A stretch of DNA of 5,226 nucleotides from Actinomycetota bacterium (GTDB taxonomy: Bacteria > Actinomycetota > Actinomycetes > Actinomycetales > Microbacteriaceae), in assembly GCA_009702405.1 (NCBI GenBank), contig WLIC01000057.1, forward strand, positions 1-5,226, in the 5' to 3' direction. The notes beneath the pieces were generated by a model. That model had not been told where the DNA came from, searched no databases, and worked only from the letters and a program-made list of their open reading frames with translations. A program made the translations under genes and the position numbers. This document shows, one piece after another, positions 1 to 5,226 of the stretch (its first letter is position 1; each line of letters begins with the position of its first letter).

Positions 1-468
1 GAGATTGTGGCTGCCATTGAGCAGTGCTTTGTTGAAGGAATACCAGTTTTGGCATACAACGCAGCATATGACTTCACTATCTTGCACTACGAAGCACTGC
101 GCTACGGAGTTCCTGCTCTGAATTTTGGAACTGTAATCGATCCACTTGTGATTGATAAAACCATTGATAAATACCGCAAGGGTAAGCGAACACTTATCGC
201 TGCAGCTGAACGTTATGGAGTATCACTAGATAACGCTCACACCGCAAAAGATGATGCGATAGCAGCAGGACATGTTGGATTGGCGATGCTTCGTTATTTC
301 TTAGGTCAAGATAAGCCAGTTGTTAAGTTCCCTGACTCTGCTCAAGAGCTTCATGACATGCAGGCTAAGTGGGCTGATGAAATTGAGGCAAGCTATGCCA
401 AGTGGCGTCAGCAAGATGTGCCTGACTACAAACCTCAATTCGGTTGGCCAGTCAAAGAACTAGCTTAA
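1..468 (+). CDS. DnaQ-fold 3'-5' exonuclease (5'-truncated by window edge)
   Basis: The C-terminal 155 residues of an exonuclease of the DEDD/DnaQ superfamily, which removes nucleotides from 3' ends using two metal ions. The reading frame is open from base 1, so the gene starts outside the window; the GTG at position 7 is internal. The Exo I motif (DxE) is therefore missing only because of the cut. Exo II is visible as YNAAYDFTIL (N20, D24 counted from base 1). Exo III is HTAKDDA (H80, D85), the HxxxxD form of the DEDDh subgroup. A charged tail of about 50 residues with several Trp (KWADEIEASY, QFGWPV near the end) follows the nuclease fold. From memory this tail is typical of actinobacterial 'exonuclease domain-containing' proteins of roughly 230 residues. 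It could act in repair or RNA trimming; nothing shows it is the replicative epsilon subunit, so no symbol is given. It converges on rpmE2. Confidence 0.88.
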   Translation, partial: EIVAAIEQCFVEGIPVLAYNAAYDFTILHYEALRYGVPALNFGTVIDPLVIDKTIDKYRKGKRTLIAAAERYGVSLDNAHTAKDDAIAAGHVGLAMLRYFLGQDKPVVKFPDSAQELHDMQAKWADEIEASYAKWRQQDVPDYKPQFGWPVKELA

Positions 469-499
469 AAAAGAATGGACCCCACAATGAGGGTCCATT
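467..499 (-). terminator. Hairpin terminator between exonuclease gene and rpmE2
   Basis: A perfect 9-bp stem, AATGGACCC (474-482) with GGGTCCATT (491-499), encloses an 8-nt loop. On the minus strand it is followed at once by a run of six T (complement of A467-472), so it is a canonical intrinsic terminator for rpmE2, whose stop lies 16 bp before the stem. In the plus direction the stem begins 5 bp after the exonuclease stop but is followed only by a weak T-containing stretch (TACATTT), so termination of the exonuclease transcript is plausible but weaker. Confidence 0.85.
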
Positions 500-515
500 A
501 CATTTAGGAGCAGAT

Positions 516-773
516 TTAGCTCTGTGCACCAAACTTCTTGTAACGGGCGTTGAAGCGCTCAACACGACCAGCTGAGTCGAGGATACGCTGCTTACCTGTG
601 TAGAACGGGTGTGATGCTGATGAGATTTCAACATCGAAAACTGGGTATGTGTTTCCGTCTTCCCACTCAATGGTCTTAGTGCTTGTCACGGTTGAACGTG
701 TCAAGAATGCAACGCCTGAAGCTAGATCGCGGAAAACAATCGCTTCGTACTTAGGGTGGATGTCAGCCTTCAT
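516..773 (-). CDS. rpmE2: Type B (zinc-free) 50S ribosomal protein L31
   Basis: An 85-residue protein of the large ribosomal subunit; L31 sits at the central protuberance and helps bridge the two subunits. The N-terminus [10 protein letters not shown] and the segment [10 protein letters not shown] followed by [15 protein letters not shown] are typical of type B L31, and the length matches. There is no cysteine anywhere, so this is the C-minus form that does not bind zinc. I chose ATG at 773 rather than the TTG five codons upstream (788). MKADIHP is the conserved family start, and a GAAAGA ribosome-binding site (minus strand, 781-786) lies 7 nt before this ATG. In bacteria with two L31 genes the C-minus copy is often repressed by Zur, but I see no AT-rich Zur-like palindrome upstream. 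Whether a zinc-binding paralogue exists elsewhere cannot be told from this window. It ends with TAA just before a strong terminator. Confidence 0.95.
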   Translation of the reverse strand: MKADIHPKYEAIVFRDLASGVAFLTRSTVTSTKTIEWEDGNTYPVFDVEISSASHPFYTGKQRILDSAGRVERFNARYKKFGAQS

Positions 774-826
774 AGGAAAATCTTTCAATTCAAAATGGGA
801 TTCGGTGTTCTTAGCACCAGTTAGAA

Positions 827-855
827 ACTATACCAGAGCCTAGGGCTCTAATCCA
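827..855 (-). promoter_or_regulatory. Candidate rpmE2 promoter
   Basis: On the minus strand, TATAGT (complement of 827-832) is a good -10 hexamer. TGGATT (complement of 850-855) is a weak -35 with 17-bp spacing, three of six matches to TTGACA. Transcription would start near 820, giving a leader of about 47 nt before the rpmE2 ATG. The spacer contains the 835-849 inverted repeat, so this promoter and the likely end signal of the upstream ABC gene share the same DNA. Assigned by eye; the -35 match is poor. Confidence 0.4.
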
Positions 856-870
856 GAGCCTATTTGGCTC
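835..870 (-). terminator. Overlapping inverted repeats after the ABC ATPase gene (possible weak terminator)
   Basis: Four alternating arms of one short unit occur in 36 bp: AGAGCC (835-840), GGCTCT (844-849), AGAGCC (855-860) and GGCTC (866-870). Adjacent arms can pair in three ways: 835-849 (6 bp, 3-nt loop), 844-860 (6 bp, 5-nt loop) and 856-870 (5 bp, 5-nt loop). The last includes the final codons and stop of the ABC gene. On the minus strand the hairpin at 835-849 is followed only by a weak U-containing stretch, so if it terminates it does so poorly and may let transcription reach rpmE2. Confidence 0.45.
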
Positions 871-1642
871 GGACCGCAAATCTCCCCGCCAAAAGCACAA
901 CTTCAAGCGGTAATCCATAGGCTTCGCTTAGTTTTTCTGTGGTCAAGGTGGAATTTATCGGCCCAGCAGCAGTAATTCGGCCCTCGTTTAGGACTAAAGC
1001 ATGGGTGAACCCAGCTGGGATTTCTTCTAGGTGGTGGGTAACCATAATGATCGCTGGTGCTCCAGGATGTGAGGCATAACTACCCAAAATCTTGATTGTT
1101 GCTTCCCTAGAACCTATGTCCAAGCTGGCAACGGGTTCATCCAAGAGTAGTAACTCTGGATCAGGCATTACCGCTCTGGCTATTTGAGTCCTCTTGCGTT
1201 CGCCATCACTGAGTGTTCCAAAGGCACGGTCAGCATATTCGCTCAGGTGCCACTCGGTAAGTACTCGCCTGGCTCGACGTTCGTCAACATCGTCATACAT
1301 CTCTTTGAATCTGCCAGTGATGGCATAGCTGGCTGTCATGACTGCATCTAAAACGGTCTCTGAGTTAGGTATCCGATTTGCTATTGCAGTTGAGGCAAAG
1401 CCGACTCTGGTTCGAAGATCGAAAACGTTGATCTCCCCTAGAGTTTCTCCCAGTACTCTTGCCGTTCCTGAACTTGGCTGCAATTGAGCTGCGGCAATCT
1501 TTAGCAAGGTGGTTTTTCCTGCACCGTTAGGTCCAACAATTACCCAACGTTCGTTCTCTTGGACACTCCAGGTAATCCCATCCAAAATGGTTTTACCGGC
1601 TCGGGTCAGCGAGACGTTATCTAGTGCAAGGACTTCTTTCAT
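860..1642 (-). CDS. Stand-alone ABC ATPase, COG1119/ModF-YlmA-like
   Basis: A 260-residue single ABC nucleotide-binding domain that hydrolyses ATP. Visible motifs in order are Walker A GPNGAGKTT (37-45), signature LSDGE (144-148), Walker B LLLLDEP (164-170), D-loop SLD (173-175) and H-loop histidine H203 in VTHH. The Q-loop glutamine expected near residue 84 is absent: the segment reads VGFASTAIA. Together with the overall layout this recalls the COG1119 group (annotated ModF or YlmA), though I could not align it. There is no permease or binding-protein gene next to it; the neighbours are rpmE2 and serB. Its transport partner, if any, is therefore unknown, and a non-transport role is possible. 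The start ATG at 1642 has only a weak Shine-Dalgarno (TTAGGC, 8 nt upstream) but fits the family N-terminus. It is divergent from serB. The family call is firm for an ABC ATPase; the substrate is not known. Confidence 0.92.
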   Translation of the reverse strand: MKEVLALDNVSLTRAGKTILDGITWSVQENERWVIVGPNGAGKTTLLKIAAAQLQPSSGTARVLGETLGEINVFDLRTRVGFASTAIANRIPNSETVLDAVMTASYAITGRFKEMYDDVDERRARRVLTEWHLSEYADRAFGTLSDGERKRTQIARAVMPDPELLLLDEPVASLDIGSREATIKILGSYASHPGAPAIIMVTHHLEEIPAGFTHALVLNEGRITAAGPINSTLTTEKLSEAYGLPLEVVLLAGRFAVRAK

Positions 1643-1671
1643 AGATTTTTAGCCTAAGCGAATCTAGCAAG

Positions 1672-1732
1672 CAGGCCTGTCATGACACTCAAGAGCTCTG
1701 CATGACTGGCTATACCTAAATAGGCAATAAAG
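1672..1732. promoter_or_regulatory. Divergent ABC-ATPase/serB intergenic region with short palindromes
   Basis: The 97-bp gap between the two divergent starts (1643-1739) must carry both promoters. Three perfect palindromes lie close together: CAGGCCTG (1672-1679), TGTCATGACA (1678-1687) and AGAGCTCT (1692-1699). The hexamer CATGAC occurs at 1681 and again at 1701, exactly 20 bp apart. TATACC (1711-1716) could be a plus-strand -10 for serB, but no convincing -35 lies at the right distance. AAAG (1729-1732) is a minimal ribosome-binding site 7 nt before the serB ATG. No firm minus-strand promoter was found. Confidence 0.35.
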
Positions 1733-1739
1733 TTTCCTT

Positions 1740-2387
1740 ATGACCTCGACTAGCCACTGCCGCATGCTTGTCGTGTTTGATGTCGACTCAACTTTGATTG
1801 AAGATGAAGTAATCGAGCTGCTGGCTGACTGTGCTGGTAAAAGAGCTGAGGTTGCTGAGGTAACCGAAAGAGCAATGGCCGGTGAACTGGATTTCACTGG
1901 CAGCCTTAAGGCTCGCGTAATCCAACTCGCAGGGTTACCTGAATCAGTTATCCAAGACACTTTGCAGAAGATAACTATCACTAAAGGTGCCAAGGAGCTT
2001 ATCGCTGCAATTCACTTAGCTGGCGGCAAAGTTGCGGCAGTCTCTGGAGGTTTCACCCAGTTGCTTGAGCCCTTGGCTAAAGAGTTAAACCTGGATTACT
2101 TTCGAGCCAACCAACTTGAGATCATCGATGGCAAACTAACTGGTCAAGTAACTGGTTCCATCATCGATAAGCCAGCTAAAGCAACCGCACTTACGCAATG
2201 GGCTAAAGAACTTAATCTAGAGCTACGCAACACAGTTGCCGTTGGCGATGGTGCAAATGATCTAGACATGATGGACATCGCCGGATTAAGCATTGGATTC
2301 AACGCAAAGCCACGGGTTAGACAGGCTGCCGATGTTCTTATTGCTAAGAACGACCTAACAGAAGTTATTGGGTTACTTGGTCTTTAG
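1740..2387 (+). CDS. serB: Phosphoserine phosphatase
   Basis: A 215-residue HAD-superfamily phosphatase that hydrolyses O-phosphoserine to serine, the last step of the phosphorylated serine pathway, in the cytoplasm. Motif I is FDVDST, with the nucleophile D14 and general acid D16; acidic E21 and E23 follow in the substrate-binding segment. DFTGSLKARV supplies F52 and R59, equivalents of the substrate-gripping Phe and Arg of the Methanocaldococcus enzyme. Motif II is SGG (S102), motif III is K147 in DKPAKA, and motif IV is VGDGANDL (D170, N173, D174). All catalytic residues are present. There is no N-terminal ACT-like domain, so this is the short form, unlike the roughly 320-residue E. coli SerB. 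The start is ATG 1740, with AAAG 7 nt upstream; the in-frame ATG at 1764 would also keep motif I but has no ribosome-binding site. Its stop overlaps the fabI stop by 4 bp on the opposite strand. No other serine-pathway gene is adjacent. A related HAD phosphatase activity cannot be fully excluded. Confidence 0.93.
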   Translation: MTSTSHCRMLVVFDVDSTLIEDEVIELLADCAGKRAEVAEVTERAMAGELDFTGSLKARVIQLAGLPESVIQDTLQKITITKGAKELIAAIHLAGGKVAAVSGGFTQLLEPLAKELNLDYFRANQLEIIDGKLTGQVTGSIIDKPAKATALTQWAKELNLELRNTVAVGDGANDLDMMDIAGLSIGFNAKPRVRQAADVLIAKNDLTEVIGLLGL

Positions 2388-3151
2388 TGACCAGTTGAAT
2401 GTAATCCACCATCAACGTGAATGATTTCACCGGTTGTCTTAGGGAACCAATCACTTAGCAGTGCAACAATTCCACGAGCAGCAGGCTCAGTGTCAGCTAG
2501 TTCCCAATGCATTGGAGCTCTGTCAACCCAAACATCTTCCATGGTTGAGAAACCTGGGATGCTCTTACCGGCTGGAGTTCTAAGTGGCCCAGCAGAAATT
2601 AGGTTCACACGAATGTTCTCTCTACCAAGGTATCTAGCAAGGTAACGTGAAGTTGATTCGAAGGCAGCTTTAGCAACGCCCATCCAGTCGTATACCGGCC
2701 ATGAAACGCTGGCATCAAAAGTCAGACCTGCAATAGATGCACCATCGCGAAGGATTGGCTTAGCTGCCATAGTGATTGATTTCAAAGAGTATGCAGATAC
2801 CTGAATAGCTGTTGATACATCAGGCCACTCGGTCTCAAGGAAGTTTCCACCAAGAGCGGTGCCTGGTGCGAAAGCAATTGCGTGCACAATGCCGTCAAGA
2901 TAAGGAAGGTGTTCCTGAACTCTTGCTGGTAGCGCTGCTAGATCTGCATCGCTAGTTGCATCCAACTCGATGACAGCACAAGGCTTAGGAAGGCGAAGAG
3001 CAATCTTCTCTGTGATTGGAAGCATTCTTCCGTATGAAGATAGAACGATGTCAGCACCTTGCTCTTGGGCAAGCTTGGCAACAGTAAAAGCGATTGAAGC
3101 TTCTGTTAGAACACCGGTGATTAGAAGTTTTTTACCTTCGAGGATTCCCAT
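2384..3151 (-). CDS. fabI: Enoyl-ACP reductase, FabI/InhA type
   Basis: A 255-residue atypical short-chain dehydrogenase that reduces trans-2-enoyl-ACP with NADH (or NADPH), the final step of each type II fatty acid elongation cycle. The FabI-type cofactor segment near the N-terminus is ITGVLTEASIAF. The active site has the Y-x6-K spacing of this family: Y154 and K161 in YDWMGVAK. F145 stands where InhA has F149, and the TFDAS...PVYDWM context resembles InhA. The chain ends with GEIIHVDGGLHSTGH, typical of FabI. The substrate-loop segment reads VHAIAFAPG: A91 replaces InhA Ser94, and A93 replaces the glycine usual at InhA 96/E. coli 93. The start is ATG 3151, with a GAGAG purine run 11 nt upstream. 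It lies 72 bp downstream of fabG on the same strand, the order of the mycobacterial mabA-inhA operon, so co-transcription is likely. Its 3' end overlaps serB by 4 bp. Confidence 0.95.
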   Translation of the reverse strand: MGILEGKKLLITGVLTEASIAFTVAKLAQEQGADIVLSSYGRMLPITEKIALRLPKPCAVIELDATSDADLAALPARVQEHLPYLDGIVHAIAFAPGTALGGNFLETEWPDVSTAIQVSAYSLKSITMAAKPILRDGASIAGLTFDASVSWPVYDWMGVAKAAFESTSRYLARYLGRENIRVNLISAGPLRTPAGKSIPGFSTMEDVWVDRAPMHWELADTEPAARGIVALLSDWFPKTTGEIIHVDGGLHSTGH

Positions 3152-3152
3152 T

Positions 3153-3220
3153 AGTTTTTAGTCTCTCTTTTGCTCATTTAGGTCCCCCTAAGTATTCTGC
3201 CAGTTTGGAGCAGTTTTTAG
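3153..3220. repeat. Direct repeat AGTTTTTAG bracketing the fabG-fabI gap
   Basis: The 72-bp spacer between fabG and fabI carries a perfect 9-bp direct repeat, AGTTTTTAG, at 3153-3161 and 3212-3220. Between them is a short inverted repeat, TTAGG (3178-3182) with CCTAA (3187-3191) and a 4-nt C-rich loop. No T-tract follows the hairpin on the minus strand, so it does not look like a terminator. AATACT on the minus strand inside the gap might be a -10 for a private fabI promoter, but no -35 supports it. Confidence 0.4.
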
Positions 3221-3223
3221 GTG

Positions 3224-4021
<798 letters not shown>

Positions 4022-4023
4022 CT

Positions 4024-4029
4024 AGAGGA
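4024..4029 (+). promoter_or_regulatory. Ribosome-binding site fixing a TTG start
   Basis: AGAGGA is a strong Shine-Dalgarno sequence 6 nt before the TTG at 4036. No ATG or GTG in this frame sits at a suitable distance, so this site decides the start of the DUF3099 gene. Confidence 0.8.
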
Positions 4030-4035
4030 CATAAC

Positions 4036-4344
4036 TTGGCTAAAACACAATCCGTCACCTCAATTCAGGCATCCCCTGAAGCTGAACGTCGATCGAGATT
4101 TATCAAATACACCATCGCCATGGTTATTCGCGTGGTGTGTATCATCCTTGCCGTGGCAGTCCCACTTGGTTGGTTGACTTGGATTTTTGTCGCTGGTGCC
4201 GTCTTTTTGCCTTATTTCGCAGTAGTGATAGCTAATGCTCAAGGTCCAGGGAATGTTTCAAGCAAAGCTAAAACTGCAGAAGCTCCAACTATTAGCATTT
4301 CTGCAGATGCATTCAGGAGGACTGAAACACCTGATGAAAAATAA
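4036..4344 (+). CDS. DUF3099 family two-helix membrane protein
   Basis: A 102-residue small integral membrane protein of unknown function. A basic N-terminal segment (ERRSRFIKY, about 17-25) leads into two hydrophobic helices, about 26-43 and 47-68, joined by a very short PLGW turn. The tail after about 70 is polar and probably cytoplasmic. The pattern IRVVCIILAV, then GAVFLPYFAVVIAN, matches what I recall of the actinobacterial family DUF3099. Translation begins at TTG 4036 with the strong AGAGGA site 6 nt upstream. The gene overlaps SURF1 by 11 bp and carries the SURF1 ribosome-binding site inside its last codons, so the two are co-transcribed and probably translationally coupled. This suggests, but does not prove, a link to respiratory-chain assembly in the cytoplasmic membrane. 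It diverges from fabG. Confidence 0.85.
   Translation: MAKTQSVTSIQASPEAERRSRFIKYTIAMVIRVVCIILAVAVPLGWLTWIFVAGAVFLPYFAVVIANAQGPGNVSSKAKTAEAPTISISADAFRRTETPDEK
4315..4320 (+). promoter_or_regulatory. SURF1 ribosome-binding site inside the DUF3099 gene
   Basis: AGGAGG, a near-perfect Shine-Dalgarno, lies within the DUF3099 coding sequence. It is 13 nt before the SURF1 ATG at 4334, longer than usual. The only closer in-frame candidates are CTG codons (4322 and 4331; 4331 is 10 nt away), so ATG 4334 remains the best start. Confidence 0.7.
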
Positions 4345-5128
4345 CTTTGTTTCTAGGTGGCTAACTTGGCTAGCTTTAGCCGTCGTCTTCAGTATCGCCT
4401 GCTGGTATTTATCGCAGTGGCAGTTTGCGCGACAAGAAGAAGTTAGCAATACAAACAGAATTATTGAGCAGAACTATGACGCCGATCCAGTCGCACTTGA
4501 AGAACTTTTACGACCTAAAACTATCTGGAACAAAGAGCTTGAATACCGTCAGGTAAGGCTCACTGGACATTACTTACTCGATAATCAATTCCTGATTCGT
4601 AATAGACCTAACGAGGGTAACCCTGGCTTTTTACAACTCATGGCTTTTGAAACAGATGGCGGTGCAGTTATTTGGGTTGAACGAGGCTGGTTACCGACAG
4701 GATCAGCTGTAGATGCACCTGATCATGTTCCAATCACAAACTCGATTCACAGACAAATAGTTTTATTACTTCGCCCTGCTGAACCAAAGCTAGATAGAAC
4801 TGCTCCCAAGGGACAACTGCCAAGCATTGATTTGCAAGCAGCAAGTCAATGGCTTAGCGAAACTAACGTTTATAAACAAGCGTACGGAAGATTGGTTTCA
4901 GAATCTCCGCAGTCTGCTAAAGGTTTGATGATGCCTAAACCAGAACTAAATAGCGGTAACCACCTTAGCTATGCACTCCAGTGGCTCCTGTTTGCTTTGA
5001 TGGCTTTTGGCGCAGTCTTTTGGAGCATCAACCAAGACCGCAGAAGAAGAGCAGGCCAAGCACCTAAGAAAGTTAAATTCCTCACTCGCGATAAAGACGC
5101 TGAAGCAGAAGATCAAATACTAGGTTAA
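4334..5128 (+). CDS. SURF1 family cytochrome c oxidase assembly protein
   Basis: A 264-residue membrane protein of the SURF1/Shy1 family, which helps insert cofactors (haem a) into subunit I of aa3-type cytochrome c oxidase. An N-terminal transmembrane helix at about 9-27 ends in LSQWQFARQEE, the usual SURF1 W-Q-x2-R element. The extracytoplasmic domain contains YRQVRLTGHY (71-80), the conserved IRNRPNEGNPGF (88-99) and WVERGWLP (114-121). The second helix at about 211-231 opens with HLSYALQWLLF, the hallmark H-x-Y-x2-QW motif, and is followed by a basic cytoplasmic tail (QDRRRRA) and an acidic end. Length and two-helix topology fit the family. The frame extends upstream to 4235, but the ATG at 4334 puts the membrane helix at the N-terminus as expected and has AGGAGG 13 nt upstream. 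It overlaps the DUF3099 gene by 11 bp. No oxidase subunit gene lies in the window. Confidence 0.94.
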   Translation: MKNNFVSRWLTWLALAVVFSIACWYLSQWQFARQEEVSNTNRIIEQNYDADPVALEELLRPKTIWNKELEYRQVRLTGHYLLDNQFLIRNRPNEGNPGFLQLMAFETDGGAVIWVERGWLPTGSAVDAPDHVPITNSIHRQIVLLLRPAEPKLDRTAPKGQLPSIDLQAASQWLSETNVYKQAYGRLVSESPQSAKGLMMPKPELNSGNHLSYALQWLLFALMAFGAVFWSINQDRRRRAGQAPKKVKFLTRDKDAEAEDQILG

Positions 5129-5161
5129 AGAAAAATTGGCCAAGCAAGATGCTTGACCAAT
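5126..5161. terminator. Bidirectional hairpin terminator after SURF1
   Basis: Arms 5135-5146 (ATTGGCCAAGCA) and 5150-5161 (TGCTTGACCAAT) pair over 12 positions with one C-A mismatch and a 3-nt loop. The minus strand has a T-rich run (complement of 5126-5135) directly after the stem, so termination is strongest for the minus-strand gene entering from the right. In the plus direction the stem sits 6 bp after the SURF1 stop but is followed only by TCCTTCTATT-like sequence, making it a weaker stop for SURF1 transcripts. Confidence 0.85.
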
Positions 5162-5175
5162 CCTTCTATTAGTTA

Positions 5176-5226
5176 TTACTTGACAGCTTTGATTGCAACG
5201 ATTCCAAAACCAACTTTGTTCACAAC
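5176..5226 (-). CDS. C-terminal end of an unidentified minus-strand gene
   Basis: Reading the minus strand from the window edge gives 16 codons, VVNKVGFGIVAIKAVK, then TAA, with a second in-frame TAA (5173-5175) immediately after. The frame is open to the edge, and the stop is followed 15 bp later by a strong hairpin with a T-run in the correct orientation, both as expected for a real gene end. The tail mixes hydrophobic and lysine residues, and I do not recognise a family from it. Confidence 0.6.
   Translation of the reverse strand, partial: VVNKVGFGIVAIKAVK

Noticed and set aside
774..788. N-terminal extension of rpmE2 from a TTG at 788
   Set aside because: The conserved family start MKADIHP is at 773 with a GAAAGA ribosome-binding site 7 nt upstream; that site overlaps the TTG itself, so the TTG start would destroy it.
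452..843. Alternative frames over rpmE2 (minus 452-670 and plus 649-843)
   Set aside because: Both overlap the unmistakable L31 coding sequence and have no family features; the first also reads through the terminator hairpin.
1664..1993. Open frame on the minus strand over the serB start
   Set aside because: Shadow of serB: the plus frame has all HAD motifs, while this one is low-complexity serine-rich with no recognisable domain.
3178..3191. Short inverted repeat in the fabG-fabI gap as a terminator
   Set aside because: Only a 5-bp stem and no T-run after it on the minus strand, so it would not stop fabG transcription before fabI.
4235..4333. 33-residue N-terminal extension of SURF1
   Set aside because: It lies inside the DUF3099 gene in another frame, with no ribosome-binding site; starting at 4334 gives the expected N-terminal membrane helix and an upstream AGGAGG.

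Overview
The window looks like a housekeeping stretch of an actinobacterial chromosome. The best clues are a FabG that resembles mycobacterial MabA to its last residues, an InhA-type FabI directly downstream of it, a DUF3099 membrane protein coupled to SURF1, and an actinobacterial-style 3'-5' exonuclease with its characteristic C-terminal tail. Base composition is low for an actinobacterium (mid-40s percent G+C by eye, not computed). Together with the gene neighbourhood this suggests a small-genome freshwater or marine member of the Microbacteriaceae (Luna/Rhodoluna/Aquiluna-like). That placement is inference, not something I could search.

Layout, left to right. (1) The 3' two thirds of a DnaQ-fold exonuclease gene enters on the + strand and ends at 468. 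(2) It converges on rpmE2 (type B ribosomal protein L31, minus strand, 516-773), with a 9-bp hairpin terminator between them. (3) Upstream of rpmE2 is a stand-alone ABC ATPase (minus, 860-1642); a cluster of overlapping AGAGCC/GGCTCT inverted repeats separates the two. (4) A 97-bp divergent intergenic region with several short palindromes leads to serB (phosphoserine phosphatase, plus, 1740-2387). (5) serB runs into the minus-strand fabG-fabI pair (3934-2384), with stop codons overlapping by 4 bp and no terminator. (6) A divergent promoter region with a 16-bp near-palindrome at 3996-4011 separates fabG from the plus-strand DUF3099-SURF1 pair (4036-5128). (7) A strong hairpin follows SURF1, and the last 16 codons of another minus-strand gene enter from the right edge.

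Functionally, fabG and fabI supply the two NADPH/NADH-dependent reductive steps of type II fatty acid elongation. SURF1, probably with DUF3099, belongs to cytochrome c oxidase biogenesis. serB completes serine synthesis, rpmE2 is a ribosomal protein, and the exonuclease acts in DNA or RNA processing. I see no mobile element, CRISPR array, tRNA, rRNA or defence system. I do not find an undescribed system here; the points worth a second look are regulatory palindromes, unusual residues in FabI and the ABC ATPase, and overlapping gene ends.
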